DNA of 64,000 bases. Source: Aliivibrio fischeri ATCC 7744 = JCM 18803 = DSM 507. GTDB lineage: Bacteria > Pseudomonadota > Gammaproteobacteria > Enterobacterales > Vibrionaceae. This document shows positions 46,071 through 55,787 of the stretch, piece after piece; position 1 is the first letter of the stretch; every line of letters starts with the position of its first letter. The DNA lies in contig NZ_CP092712.1 of NCBI RefSeq assembly GCF_023983475.1, positions 372,001 through 436,000 on the forward strand, read 5' to 3'. The position numbers and the translations under genes were made by a program. The notes beneath the pieces were generated by a model. It was not told where the DNA came from, did not search any database, and saw only the letters and a list, made by a program, of their open reading frames with translations.

Positions 46071-49000
46071 GTGACCACTAAGTTAATTCGTTTTGAACGT
46101 TGCTTGATGGGATTATTGCTGCTGGTATTTTTACTAGCAGCATTAGTCATTACCAGCCTGCGCCTTTTTCTACCTACTCTCAACCAATATCAGCCCGAAA
46201 TTGAAACCTTTCTTTCAGAAACTACAGGTTTTTCTATCTCAATTGGTGAAGTTAAAGGACGTTGGAGAAATACCAATCCGTCATTAAATCTTAGAAAATT
46301 GACTGCAGTTGATCCAAGTACTGGCAATGAAATAATTTCAGTGGGAGCGGTTGAGATTCAACTTAATATTTTATCTTCATTATGGGCACAACAGCCTCAA
46401 TTTGCTGATTTAAGAATTGATAAGTTAACGGCAGATCTTACTTCGTTAGGCCCTTCAAGTTTAGGGAAAAATGAGGAAGATATAGAAGCAGAAAAAGAGA
46501 GTGATGAGTCTTTAGCTAAGCGTTTAGAAGACTTATTTCTCGTGCGTTTAAATCACTTCTCCATAAAAAGTTCTCAAGTTGCTTTCATGGCACTTGATGG
46601 TAACGAAAAAACCATTCAGATTGACTCCCTCCAATGGCGTAATGAACGCCGAAAACACTTAGCAGAAGGCATAGTCAGCGTTATTGGTAGTGAAATCAAT
46701 CAGCTTAAAGTCATTGCTAATTTCAAAGAAAAAGGATCATTTAAAAGTTTAGATGGTCACTTTTATGTTGAAGCTAAAAATATTCAAGTGACCCCTTGGA
46801 TCACTGATTCTATCCAAAAAGAATACGGAATAACTCAAGGTGAAGTATCAGTAAATGCTTGGTTTTCTTTTAAAAATGGCCAACCAATTGATGCATTAGT
46901 CGAAGCGTCTCCTTCGTATTTAAACTGGGTTGAAGATAAAAGTATTCATCAGGTTAGTGTAGAAGGCGGCGTATTTGAACTTCAACCTGATAATGAAGGG
47001 TGGAATGTTTTTGCAACCGATGTACAGGTTAAGCATCAAGGAAATAAGTGGCCGGAAATTACAGGTAGTTTTTCTTGGCAACCTGAAAAATGGGTTTTGA
47101 ATTTAGCTCATATTGATTTGCAAAGTGCATTAGGGCTGAAAACATTATTGCCACCTTCTCAAGATAATGTGACTGATCTACTGACAACGTTAAATCCAAA
47201 AGGCAGCGTGAATGATATCCGCGTGGAATTGGATAAAACAACGGGATTGAATTATTCAGTATCGATTTTATCAGCCGGAATGAACCAGTGGGAGCTTCTT
47301 CCAGGGTTTCATAAATTGGATGTATTAATTTCTGGCAACGAAGAGAAAGGCAAAGCAAAACTGTCTTTGGTTGATGATACTCTTCCTTATGGAGATGTTT
47401 TCCAAGCGCCATTAAATATTAAAGACGGTGATGTTACGGCTTATTGGGAAGTGAATAATGACGGTTGGCGTTTATGGTCTGATTACATTTATGTTTCTAC
47501 ACCTGATTTACAAGCAAGAGGGGAGTTCCGTTTAGATTTCCCAACAGATAAACCATCAGTACTCTCTTTTTATGCAGAAGCCGATGCATTTAATGCAGAT
47601 CAGACGTGGCGCTATTTGCCAACATTAGCATTAGGTCAAGATCTTACTGATTATTTGTCTGCGGCTGTGCAAGGTGGTAATGCTAAAACCGTTCAACTGC
47701 TTTGGTATGGTGAGTTGGATGATTTTCCTTATACGAAATATGACGGTATTTTTCAGGTTAAAGTTGGCTTAAAAGATGCGCAGTTTGCTTTTGATACGGC
47801 TTGGCCTCCATTAACTAATCTTCAGTTAGATTTAATGTTCCAAAATGCATCAATGTTTTTAAGCTCGCATTCAGCGGATCTTATGGATGTTCACGCCACT
47901 CGAGTGACAGGGCGTATTGCTAATTTATCGGAAGATGGGAAGTTAACGATTCGAGCAACAGCAAACGGCTCAGGCAAAGCGGTTCGTGAATACATGACAG
48001 CGACGCCATTGGTTGATTCTGTGGGCGCGGCATTAAATAGCATACAAGTTGATAATCGTGTTGATGCATTGTTGCGTTTAGATATTCCATTCTCCGGTGA
48101 GGATGTTCGAGCGTGGGGCTATGCTGATTTAGCGAATAACCATATTGAATTGCAGTCGCCTAATATCGTATTGACTAATGCTAAAGGGCGCATCGAATTT
48201 GATAATGATGTTGTAAAAGCAAGTGGCATTAAAGCTTCGTTGCTTGGTCAGCCTGTTTCGTTATCTTTTCATGGCGAAGACCAATCTGATTACTATGGTG
48301 TGAAAATAGAAACCAAAGGCAATTGGAAAATTGCACCACTTAAAAACTATATTGATTCACCTATGATGGATAAGGTGAGTGGTACGTCTTCGTGGAACTC
48401 AAATATTAACCTTCAAGTAGCAGATGTTGGGTTTACTTATCAGATAGGCGTTTATGCGCAATTAGATAATATGACTTCAATTCTTCCTTATCCTTTAGCA
48501 TCAGAAAAAGGAACAACTGAAAAAGCATCGCTACAAGTTTCTGGAAATTCTGAAAAGCTATCAGGACGATTAACTTTACCTGATACAAAATACCAAGCTG
48601 AAATAGATATTACGGGTAAAATTCCAGAGATTACAGCTAGCCATGTAGTTGTTGGTAAAGGGAATTATAAGGTTAGTCCTATTGTTGGTAATTCGGCATC
48701 AATCAATACTAAGTATTTAGATGCTGACGCATGGATTGCAGAGCCTATTTTAAGTAAAGGGGCTAAGAAAAAATCCAAAAGTGTAGCTATGTCTCACTTC
48801 CCTGTTATTCCTGTACCTACTCGAATTGATTCAAACATTAAATCTCTTCATTTAGCATCGCTAGATTGGAATGATGTGAATGCTGATATTCGTAAAAAAT
48901 CTCAAGGTTGGTATGCACAGATCCAAAGTCAAGAGGTTGATGGTAAGGCAAGCTGGAAAGATAATGATGAACTGCTAGTACAATTGGATAATCTGCATAT

Positions 49001-49940
49001 ATTTATTCCAAGTCTTGATAAGCCTGAAAATCAAAGAGGGTTAAATCGAGCAAAAGAGAATGAGCCGCTAATATCTTCTTTTGATCGTGAGTTTTTCCGC
49101 TTAATGCCAAACTTAGAATTAACGATTAAAGATGCGTGGATTCAAGGTTACAAACTAGGGAAAGTTGACACAAAACTGCATAAGAAAGGTGATACTTTCT
49201 ATTTAGATAAATTGAAAATTACCAGTGGTGAAAATAAATTAGCCATGTCAGGTAATTGGTTGTTAGATAAAGAAAAGAGCCATTCAACCTTTAAAGTGAA
49301 AGCGTCTGGTGAAAATAACTCAGAGTTGTTAGCTCGATTTGGTATCAGTTCAGGCATTCAAAAAGCAAGCTATAGTATGGATGGTGATTTAAATTGGGAT
49401 GGTGCTCCATGGAGTATTCGAACAAATACATTATCTGGTGAGTTAGCATCGACTTTAGGTGAGGGTGTGATTACCGATGTAAAAGGCGCTGCTCGTTTCT
49501 TAGGTTTATTTAGTATCGACTCTATTATCCGAAAAATGCAATTGGACTTTAGAGACGTATTTGATGATGGTATGGCCTTTAATTCAATTACAGGTAGCGG
49601 CAAGATGCGAAATGGTATCTTTGTTAGTAATAATCTAACGATGGATGCGGTCGCTGGTGAGATGAATATAAAAGGTAAGGCGGATCTAAATACTCGTTTA
49701 GTTGATGCAGAGGTTAGCTTTACGCCAGATTTAACATCGGGAATACCAATTATTACCGCATTTGCGGTAGCACCACAAACCGCAATTATTGTTTTGGCTG
49801 TAGCGACGGCTATTGCTCCTGTTATTGACGTTATTACGCAAGTTAATTATAAGGTTGAAGGACCGTTAGATTCACCTACAGTAAAAGAGCTATCTCGTAG
49901 CCAAGGTGAATATCAATTACCTGAGAAAACGGAAAAATAA
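46071..49940 (+). CDS. yhdP: YhdP, AsmA-like phospholipid transport protein
   Basis: A 1289-aa envelope-spanning protein. It starts at GTG with an N-terminal membrane anchor (LMGLLLLVFLLAALVITSLRLFLP, about 12-35). The rest is a periplasmic, mostly beta, AsmA-like groove protein with a repeated beta-taco pattern. The ending includes GELASTLGEGVITDVKGAARFLGLFSIDSIIRKM, LNTRLVDAEVSFTPDLTSGIPI and a hydrophobic helix (AFAVAPQTAIIVLAVATAIAPVI). In E. coli YhdP, with TamB and YdbH, carries phospholipids to the outer membrane. It lies 11 bases after rng. Confidence 0.92.
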   Translation: MTTKLIRFERCLMGLLLLVFLLAALVITSLRLFLPTLNQYQPEIETFLSETTGFSISIGEVKGRWRNTNPSLNLRKLTAVDPSTGNEIISVGAVEIQLNILSSLWAQQPQFADLRIDKLTADLTSLGPSSLGKNEEDIEAEKESDESLAKRLEDLFLVRLNHFSIKSSQVAFMALDGNEKTIQIDSLQWRNERRKHLAEGIVSVIGSEINQLKVIANFKEKGSFKSLDGHFYVEAKNIQVTPWITDSIQKEYGITQGEVSVNAWFSFKNGQPIDALVEASPSYLNWVEDKSIHQVSVEGGVFELQPDNEGWNVFATDVQVKHQGNKWPEITGSFSWQPEKWVLNLAHIDLQSALGLKTLLPPSQDNVTDLLTTLNPKGSVNDIRVELDKTTGLNYSVSILSAGMNQWELLPGFHKLDVLISGNEEKGKAKLSLVDDTLPYGDVFQAPLNIKDGDVTAYWEVNNDGWRLWSDYIYVSTPDLQARGEFRLDFPTDKPSVLSFYAEADAFNADQTWRYLPTLALGQDLTDYLSAAVQGGNAKTVQLLWYGELDDFPYTKYDGIFQVKVGLKDAQFAFDTAWPPLTNLQLDLMFQNASMFLSSHSADLMDVHATRVTGRIANLSEDGKLTIRATANGSGKAVREYMTATPLVDSVGAALNSIQVDNRVDALLRLDIPFSGEDVRAWGYADLANNHIELQSPNIVLTNAKGRIEFDNDVVKASGIKASLLGQPVSLSFHGEDQSDYYGVKIETKGNWKIAPLKNYIDSPMMDKVSGTSSWNSNINLQVADVGFTYQIGVYAQLDNMTSILPYPLASEKGTTEKASLQVSGNSEKLSGRLTLPDTKYQAEIDITGKIPEITASHVVVGKGNYKVSPIVGNSASINTKYLDADAWIAEPILSKGAKKKSKSVAMSHFPVIPVPTRIDSNIKSLHLASLDWNDVNADIRKKSQGWYAQIQSQEVDGKASWKDNDELLVQLDNLHIFIPSLDKPENQRGLNRAKENEPLISSFDREFFRLMPNLELTIKDAWIQGYKLGKVDTKLHKKGDTFYLDKLKITSGENKLAMSGNWLLDKEKSHSTFKVKASGENNSELLARFGISSGIQKASYSMDGDLNWDGAPWSIRTNTLSGELASTLGEGVITDVKGAARFLGLFSIDSIIRKMQLDFRDVFDDGMAFNSITGSGKMRNGIFVSNNLTMDAVAGEMNIKGKADLNTRLVDAEVSFTPDLTSGIPIITAFAVAPQTAIIVLAVATAIAPVIDVITQVNYKVEGPLDSPTVKELSRSQGEYQLPEKTEK

Positions 49941-49954
49941 GAAAAGGACGTATT

Positions 49955-50773
49955 ATGAGTAAAGTTGGTATTGTTCAGATGACTTCGGGAGCGGAGCCCG
50001 ATGAGAATATTAAGCAGCTAAAACTCAAACTAAAAGGGCTACAACTACAAGGTGCTAAGTTAGTTTTAACTCCAGAAAATTGCATAGTCTTTGGGCAAAA
50101 AAACGATTATGAGCGATATGCCGAGCCAGTAGGTAAAGGTGTATTACAAGATCAATTGTCAGCGCTTGCTCGTCACTATCAATTGTGGCTTGTGATAGGT
50201 TCATTTCCTACAAGAAATGAAAATGGCAGTTTATCGACAACCAGCCTTGTATTTGATGATAATGGTCATTTAGTTGAACATTACAATAAATTGCATATGT
50301 TTGATGTTGATGTCGAAGATAGACATCAGAGTTACCGAGAATCCGATACTTTTACGGCTGGTAATGACATTAAAGTCGTAGATACGCCTATTGGGAAAGT
50401 TGGACTATCGATTTGCTATGATGTGCGTTTTCCTCAGTTGTATAGTGAGTTACGTAAACAGGGGGCTGAAATTATTCTTGTTCCCGCTGCTTTTACTAAA
50501 GTTACTGGTTATGCACATTGGGACATATTATTACGTTCAAGAGCCATAGAAACTCAGTGTTGGGTACTTGCTGCAGGGCAGTGGGGGAAACATGGCGCTG
50601 GACGCGAAACATGGGGGCATTCAATGATTATTGACCCGTGGGGTAATAAAGTGACCGCACAACAAGAAGGTACTGGCGTTATTATTGCTGATATAGACCT
50701 TGAGCAAATGAATCAAATTCGAAAAAAAATGCCCGTAGCTCAACACGCTCGTTTAACTAGCCATCTACTTTAA
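49955..50773 (+). CDS. Nitrilase-family amidase (deaminated glutathione amidase type)
   Basis: A 272-aa carbon-nitrogen hydrolase. The catalytic triad is visible: glutamate in LVLTPENCIVFG, lysine in VEHYNKLHMFDVDV and cysteine in GLSICYDVRFPQLYSELRKQGAEI. The HMFDVDVEDRHQSYRESD stretch is typical of Nit1/NitA enzymes that remove deaminated glutathione, a repair reaction. The specific substrate is inferred from similarity. AAGGACG precedes the ATG, and a strong terminator follows. Confidence 0.88.
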   Translation: MSKVGIVQMTSGAEPDENIKQLKLKLKGLQLQGAKLVLTPENCIVFGQKNDYERYAEPVGKGVLQDQLSALARHYQLWLVIGSFPTRNENGSLSTTSLVFDDNGHLVEHYNKLHMFDVDVEDRHQSYRESDTFTAGNDIKVVDTPIGKVGLSICYDVRFPQLYSELRKQGAEIILVPAAFTKVTGYAHWDILLRSRAIETQCWVLAAGQWGKHGAGRETWGHSMIIDPWGNKVTAQQEGTGVIIADIDLEQMNQIRKKMPVAQHARLTSHLL

Positions 50774-50780
50774 ATACAGA

Positions 50781-50817
50781 AAAGAGTGAGTTTAGCCTAT
50801 AAAACTCACTCTTTTTT
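50781..50817 (+). terminator. Terminator after the nitrilase-family gene
   Basis: The 13-base perfect stem AAAGAGTGAGTTT / AAACTCACTCTTT with an eight-base loop is followed by TTT. Confidence 0.9.
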
Positions 50818-50866
50818 CTTCATAATTAAACGATAGATTTTAAATTCTTAAAAAAGAGTATTCCTA

Positions 50867-52312
50867 ATGAGTTTGCAAGAAGTAGAACAATCCTTATTGA
50901 GTCAAGCAGGGATCGGTCAGCAGGAACTGTCTCAGACCTTAAGCACCATCGCAAAACGAGACGTAGACTACGCTGATATCTACTTTCAATCATGTTGGCA
51001 TGAGTCATTGGTACTTGAAGACAGTATTATTAAAGACGGGTCTTTTAATATAGATCGTGGTGTAGGTATTCGAGCTGTTGCTGGAGAAAAAACAGGGTTT
51101 GCTTATTCAGATCAGATTAACCTTGAAGCATTAACTCAGAGTGCTAAAGCGGCTCGTGGTATCGTTCAGCAAGGTGGTGAAGGTAAAGTTAAGGCATTTT
51201 CATCGCAGTCTATTCCTCAATTTTATCAGCCTGTAAATCCGTTAAATAGCTTAGATAAGCAACAGAAGATCGCATTGCTTGAAGAGATCGACGCTTATAT
51301 TCGTGCGAAAGAACCGCTAGTTCAAGAAGTGTCTGCAAGCATAAGTGGTGTTTATGAGCAAATGCTTGTTGCAGCTTTAGATGGTACCTATGCTGCCGAT
51401 ATTCGTCCATTGGTACGTCTTTCTATTAGCGTATTAGTTCAGCGTGGTGATAAGCGTGAACGTGGTAGCGCTGGTGGTGGTGGCCGCTATGGTTATGATT
51501 ATTTCTTAACGGAAGTAAATGGTAAATCTATTGCACTAGAGTTTGCTGATGAGGCGATTCGCCAAGCCTTAGTTAATCTTGATGCTGACGCAGCACCTGC
51601 TGGTATGATGCCTGTGGTTCTTGGTTCTGGTTGGCCAGGGGTTTTATTGCATGAAGCAGTAGGACACGGTCTTGAAGGTGACTTTAACCGTAAAGGTTCG
51701 TCAGTATTTGCTGGCAAAGTTGGTGAGAAAGTAACGTCTTCTGTATGCACTATTGTTGACGATGGCACTATGCTTGATCGCCGTGGTTCATTAAATGTCG
51801 ATGATGAAGGTGTTCCTGGGCAATACAATACACTAATCGAAAATGGTGTATTAAAAGGCTACATGCAGGATAAGCTTAATGCTCGATTAATGGGTGTTGC
51901 ACCTACAGGTAATGGCCGTCGTGAGTCTTACGCACATTTACCAATGCCTCGTATGACGAATACTTATATGCTGCCTGGTGAGTATGCACCTGAAGAAATC
52001 ATCTCAACAGTTAAAAAAGGTATTTATGCACCTAATTTTGGTGGTGGCCAAGTAGATATTACCTCTGGTAAGTTTGTTTTCTCAGCATCAGAAGCATATT
52101 TAATTGAAGATGGTAAAATTACTCGCCCAGTAAAAGGGGCAACATTAATTGGTTCTGGCATTGAAGCAATGCAGCAAATCTCGATGGTTGGTAATGATTT
52201 ATCACTCGATCGTGGTGTTGGTGTATGTGGCAAAGCTGGTCAGAGCGTACCTGTTGGAGTTGGTCAACCAACGCTTAAACTAGATGCTTTAACGGTTGGT
52301 GGTACAGAGTAA
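50867..52312 (+). CDS. tldD: Metalloprotease TldD
   Basis: A 481-aa zinc protease of the TldD/TldE heterodimer, which degrades unfolded peptides, matures microcin B17 and removes the antitoxin CcdA in E. coli. The HExxH-like zinc motif is [18 protein letters not shown] (about residue 260), and the third ligand region and the [10 protein letters not shown] motif follow. The start [11 protein letters not shown] and the ending lie where expected. Its partner TldE (PmbA) is encoded 700 bases downstream but is broken by an insertion sequence, so this subunit may be without its partner in this strain. Confidence 0.95.
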   Translation: MSLQEVEQSLLSQAGIGQQELSQTLSTIAKRDVDYADIYFQSCWHESLVLEDSIIKDGSFNIDRGVGIRAVAGEKTGFAYSDQINLEALTQSAKAARGIVQQGGEGKVKAFSSQSIPQFYQPVNPLNSLDKQQKIALLEEIDAYIRAKEPLVQEVSASISGVYEQMLVAALDGTYAADIRPLVRLSISVLVQRGDKRERGSAGGGGRYGYDYFLTEVNGKSIALEFADEAIRQALVNLDADAAPAGMMPVVLGSGWPGVLLHEAVGHGLEGDFNRKGSSVFAGKVGEKVTSSVCTIVDDGTMLDRRGSLNVDDEGVPGQYNTLIENGVLKGYMQDKLNARLMGVAPTGNGRRESYAHLPMPRMTNTYMLPGEYAPEEIISTVKKGIYAPNFGGGQVDITSGKFVFSASEAYLIEDGKITRPVKGATLIGSGIEAMQQISMVGNDLSLDRGVGVCGKAGQSVPVGVGQPTLKLDALTVGGTE

Positions 52313-52339
52313 TACTGACAACGAAATGAATAAAAAAAG

Positions 52340-52371
52340 AGCCAAGGATCATTAAGATGCTTGGCTTTTTT
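52340..52371. terminator. Convergent terminator tldD / darP
   Basis: The stem AGCCAAG / CTTGGCT has a 13-base loop (with an inner ATC/GAT pairing) and is flanked by an A run and a T run. It lies between convergent genes. Confidence 0.82.
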
Positions 52372-52398
52372 ATTAACAAAAATATGAATTCAAAAGAA

Positions 52399-52929
52399 TT
52401 ACAGATCTTCGTTTAGGTATAAATCTTTTAAGATTTGGAAAATTTCACGGAACGCCTTTGGTGGCTTGTTCGATGCTTTTTCTTTTTTAGCTTGGCGCGC
52501 AAGTTGGCGGAAACGCTGACGATCGGCGTCAGGGTATTTCACCATTACTTCTTCAATTACTGCGTCACCTTCTTCAATCATACGATCTCGAAGTGTTTCT
52601 AGTTTATGAAGTGCGGCTGTTGCTTGTGAGTGCTTGTTGCGAATTTTATCTAGAGCTAATTGAATTGGCTCTGGATCTTCATTACGCATTAGCTTACCAA
52701 TGAATTGCAGTTGACGACGTTTCGCTTCATTTTTAAAACGCTGAGCATCATTGATCGCTTCTCTCAGATCGTCTGAAAGAGGGAATTTAGCCAGAACAGA
52801 TGGTTTTAAACCAACTAACTCTTCGCCCAATTTTTGTAAGTCTTCCATGTCGTTTTTCATCTCGGTCTTACTTACCCAGATGATCTCTTCTTCCTCTTCC
52901 CAAGGAGCTTTCTGATTTTTTCTTGCCAT
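52399..52929 (-). CDS. darP: Ribosome biogenesis factor DarP (YjgA, dual-action ribosomal factor)
   Basis: A 176-aa small, highly charged helical protein of the YjgA/DUF615 family. It associates with pre-50S particles and helps late large-subunit assembly. Visible marks are [58 protein letters not shown] and [15 protein letters not shown] start at ATG 52929 ([10 protein letters not shown]); three codons more are open upstream. It is divergent from pmbA, as is common in gammaproteobacteria. Confidence 0.92.
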   Translation of the reverse strand: MARKNQKAPWEEEEEIIWVSKTEMKNDMEDLQKLGEELVGLKPSVLAKFPLSDDLREAINDAQRFKNEAKRRQLQFIGKLMRNEDPEPIQLALDKIRNKHSQATAALHKLETLRDRMIEEGDAVIEEVMVKYPDADRQRFRQLARQAKKEKASNKPPKAFREIFQILKDLYLNEDL

Positions 52930-53489
52930 GATCTTCATTCTTTAATGGGTGATTGACTCTATTTTAGCAAGATAAATGAATAATTGGGCGCAAATTTATC
53001 ACATAGAATGTTATTCTAGTAAAAATGTATCTATTTAGTCAGATGTTATGGGCGCAAAACAGCAAATGATGAATCAAAAAATTGAACTCGAAGCAGCGGT
53101 AGCTAAAGCTTTAGACATGGCGACACAGCATGCAAGTGCAGCAGAAGTTGCTATTACAAAAACGACAGGCATTAGTGTATCAACACTTATGGGTGAGGTT
53201 GAGAATGTTGAATTTAACCGTGATGGTGCGTTAGGCATCACTGTATACCGTGGTCATCGTAAAGGCAGCGCATCAACATCTGATCTAAGTGATAAAGCGA
53301 TTCAACAAACGGTTGCTGCAGCACTTGATATTGCAAACTACACATCAGAAGACCCGTTTTCAGGTCCAGCGCCAAAAGAATTAATGGCGAAAAATATTCC
53401 TGATTTGGATTTATTTCACCCAGATGAGCCAGAGCCAGATTATGCCGCACAAAAAGCCATTGAAGCTGAGCAAGCGGCTTTAGAGTACC

Positions 53490-53492
53490 ACT
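53490..53492. repeat. Target-site duplication ACT, left copy
   Basis: ACT stands immediately before the IS and again at 54803-54805 immediately after it; one copy is required to restore the pmbA frame. Confidence 0.9.
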
Positions 53493-53513
53493 TGTCTCGT
53501 CCTGAAATGTGTT
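53493..53513 (+). repeat. Left terminal inverted repeat of the IS
   Basis: It begins TGTCTCGTCCTGAAAT and matches the right end at 18 of 21 positions, the first 11 perfectly. Confidence 0.9.
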
Positions 53514-53533
53514 TACACATTTAGGACTTTTAT

Positions 53534-53932
53534 ATGACAAATCAAGAAAAAACAAAGAATAAGCGAACTCAACGCGATTATTCATTAGGCTTTAAATTGC
53601 AGCTTGTTGCCGCTATAGAAAAAGGCGATATGACCTATAAGCAAGCTCAAAACATTTATGGCATTCAAGGTCGATCTACCGTACTTACTTGGTTAAGAAA
53701 ACACGGTAAGATGGACTGGTCTCAATCACCTAAGATTATTATGCCTAAATCCCCGAAAGCGAAAGAATCGCCTGCACAAAAAATTAAACGTTTAGAGCGA
53801 GAGCTTGATGATGAAAGAATGCGTAATTTATTACTTAATGAAGTAGTGAATATCATGGACGCAGAACATGGTGCAGGCCTTAGAAAAAAGTATATTGCCA
53901 AGGAGCAAGAAGTCTTCAAAAGCAGAAAATGA
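53534..53932 (+). CDS. IS3-family OrfA (DNA-binding protein)
   Basis: A 132-aa protein with an N-terminal helix-turn-helix of the transposase_8/HTH-21 kind (DYSLGFKLQLVAAIEKGDMTYKQAQNIYGIQGRSTVLTWLRKHG). A C-terminal coiled coil follows (AQKIKRLERELDDERMRNLLLNEVVNIM) that probably serves dimer formation. It binds the element's ends and usually acts either alone as a regulator or fused to OrfB. It ends inside the start of orfB. Confidence 0.92.
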   Translation: MTNQEKTKNKRTQRDYSLGFKLQLVAAIEKGDMTYKQAQNIYGIQGRSTVLTWLRKHGKMDWSQSPKIIMPKSPKAKESPAQKIKRLERELDDERMRNLLLNEVVNIMDAEHGAGLRKKYIAKEQEVFKSRK

Positions 53933-54762
53933 TCAGCTTAGAGCGAGCTAGTCAGCTACTTGGCATTACAAGACAATGTATATACCAACAAGAACGTAGA
54001 GCTCTGAAACGTGCCGTTGAACTTTCACCGGTTAAAAATATGGTGCAAGAAATTCGTCGATATATGCCTCGTATTGGAGGTAAAAAATTATATTTTTTAC
54101 TTAAGCCCAAATTCATCACTCATGGCATAAAGTTAGGCAGAGATAACTTTTTTTCCTATTTAAGAAATGAGTGCTTATTAGTAAAACCTAAACGAAGTTA
54201 TACAAAAACTACCTATAGTAAGCATTGGATGAAAAAACATCCTAATTTACTTAAAGAAGTAACACCTCAAGCATCTGAAGAGGTTTTTGTTAGTGATATC
54301 ACTTACGTTCAATCACAAAAAGGTATTCATTATTTATCTTTAGTAACAGATGCTTATAGTCGAAAGATAATGGGATATGAATTAAGTGATGAAATGAAAG
54401 CTACTGATGTAGTCAAAGCTCTTGATATGGCGATAGATAGCCGTCAATATCAAAGGAGTACGATTCATCATTCAGACCGAGGATTACAGTATTGTTCAAA
54501 GGTTTATCAGGAAAAATTGAATAAAAATGATATTAAGCCATCAATGACGGATGGTTATGATTGCTATCAAAATGCATTAGCAGAGCGAATAAATGGGATA
54601 CTTAAACAAGAGTTTCTTTTGTATGACTGTAAAGATTTAGAGGAGTTAAGGCATTTAGTTGAAGAATCTATTTTTATTTATAATGAAATGCGGCCACATT
54701 TAAGCTTGGGAATGAGTACACCAAATCAAGTACACAAAAAAGCCAAGTGCGTACGCACTTAG
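53929..54762 (+). CDS. IS3-family OrfB transposase (DDE)
   Basis: A 277-aa integrase-core transposase. The HTH-like start is SLERASQLLGITRQCIYQQERR. The DDE residues are visible: D in EEVFVSDITYVQ, D in STIHHSDRGLQYCS and E in NALAERINGILKQEF, followed by the IS3-type YNEMRPHLSLGMSTPNQVH. It starts at ATGA overlapping the orfA stop, in the -1 frame. Many IS3 elements make an OrfAB fusion by -1 slippage; the A-rich run just before the overlap (AGCAGAAAATGA) could permit this, but reinitiation at the ATG is equally possible. Confidence 0.95.
   Translation: MISLERASQLLGITRQCIYQQERRALKRAVELSPVKNMVQEIRRYMPRIGGKKLYFLLKPKFITHGIKLGRDNFFSYLRNECLLVKPKRSYTKTTYSKHWMKKHPNLLKEVTPQASEEVFVSDITYVQSQKGIHYLSLVTDAYSRKIMGYELSDEMKATDVVKALDMAIDSRQYQRSTIHHSDRGLQYCSKVYQEKLNKNDIKPSMTDGYDCYQNALAERINGILKQEFLLYDCKDLEELRHLVEESIFIYNEMRPHLSLGMSTPNQVHKKAKCVRT
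54745..54760. repeat. Perfect 16-base palindrome at the end of orfB
   Basis: AAGTGCGTACGCACTT lies over the orfB stop codon region, extended imperfectly by AGC...GCT. It could act as a hairpin that ends or stabilises the transposase mRNA, or blocks transcription entering from outside. Confidence 0.6.
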
Positions 54763-54781
54763 CTTTCAATTAAAAATCGTC

Positions 54782-54802
54782 AACGTATTTTAGGACGAGA
54801 CA
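54782..54802 (-). repeat. Right terminal inverted repeat of the IS
   Basis: Read on the minus strand it begins TGTCTCGTCCTAAAAT. Differences from the left end are at positions 12, 17 and 18. Confidence 0.9.
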
Positions 54803-54805
54803 ACT
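54803..54805. repeat. Target-site duplication ACT, right copy
   Basis: Second copy of the 3-base duplication, in direct orientation, at the right border of the element. Confidence 0.9.
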
Positions 54806-55728
54806 CATCAATTAAGCAAAGCGACGGTGCTAGCTACGATAGTCATTATGGCATTAAAGTATATGGTAACAGTCATGGTATGTTGGCAAGTTACCCTTCA
54901 AGTCGTCAAAGTATCAGTTGTAGTGTGATTGGTGTTGATAAAAATGGCGATATGGAACGTGATTATAGCTACACCGTTGCTCGTCATCGTGATGATTTAT
55001 GGGATGCTAAAAAAGTAGGTTTAGAAGCTGCAAAACGCACAGTAAGTCGTTTAGATGCTAAAAAGCTAGATACTATGAAGGTACCTGTAATGTTTGCTGC
55101 TGACGTTGCTACAGGCTTATTAGGGCACTTAGTTATGGCGATTAGTGGTGCTAACTTATACCGTAAATCGACATTTATGCTTGATAAGTTAAATGAGAAG
55201 ATTTTACCTGAATGGTTTAACGTAAGTGAGCGTCCACATATTTTAAAAGGACTGGCAAGTAGTCCATTTGATAGTGAAGGATTATACACTCAAGACCGTG
55301 AAATCATTACCGATGGTGTATTAGCTACGTATCTACTAACTAGCTATGCTGCACGTAAATTAAACATGACACCAACAGGCCATGCCGGTGGTATCCATAA
55401 CTGGTTTGTTAAATCTACAGGTCAAAGCTTTGAGCAAATGCTGAATACCATGGGTACAGGTCTTTTAGTGACAGAGCTTATGGGACAAGGTGTGAATACG
55501 GTAACGGGTGATTACTCTCGTGGAGCAGCAGGTTTTTGGGTTGAGAATGGTGAAATTCAATATCCGGTCTCTGAAATTACCATTGCGGGTAACCTTGCTG
55601 ACATGTATCACAATATTGTTGCTGTAGGTAATGATGTAGAAACACGCTCGCAAATTCAAACGGGTTCTATTTTAATTGAATCAATGAAGATTGCTGGTCA
55701 GTAGTCGTAATACGAATAAAGCATAAAT

Positions 55729-55767
55729 AAAAAAGCGCGCAATCATTAAATGAGAGCGCGCTTTTTT
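55729..55767. terminator. Convergent terminator pmbA / mgtE
   Basis: GCGCGC / GCGCGC with an inner TCAT/ATGA pairing is flanked by six A and six T. It lies between the ends of pmbA and mgtE. Confidence 0.9.
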
Positions 55768-55787
55768 ATGTCATGTAAAAATCAAAA

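Larger units (their letters stand above)
53493..54802 (+). mobile_element. Complete IS3-family insertion sequence, 1310 bp
   Basis: The ends are inverted repeats beginning TGTCTCGTCCT on both sides (TG...CA termini). The flanking ACT occurs directly before 53493 and directly after 54802 as a 3-base target duplication. Inside are two frames, orfA and orfB, overlapping by four bases with orfB in the -1 frame, the IS3 layout. Both frames and both ends are intact, so the element may be active. The IS3 subgroup (perhaps IS150-like from the 3-bp duplication) is not certain. Confidence 0.95.
53048..55704 (+). pseudogene. pmbA: pmbA (tldE) interrupted by an IS3-family element
   Basis: The gene for the TldE/PmbA partner of TldD is split. 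The left part encodes 148 native residues ([31 protein letters not shown] ... AEQAALEYH), then runs ten codons into the insertion and stops. The right part resumes after 54802 in the correct frame ([26 protein letters not shown] ... [13 protein letters not shown]-type ending ... ESMKIAGQ). Removing the element and one copy of the 3-base duplication restores a 1344-bp frame of 447 codons, close to the E. coli PmbA length. No other mutation was seen, so the insertion is recent. An ATG at 54880 could start a 274-aa C-terminal fragment, but this part alone is unlikely to work. Confidence 0.95.
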
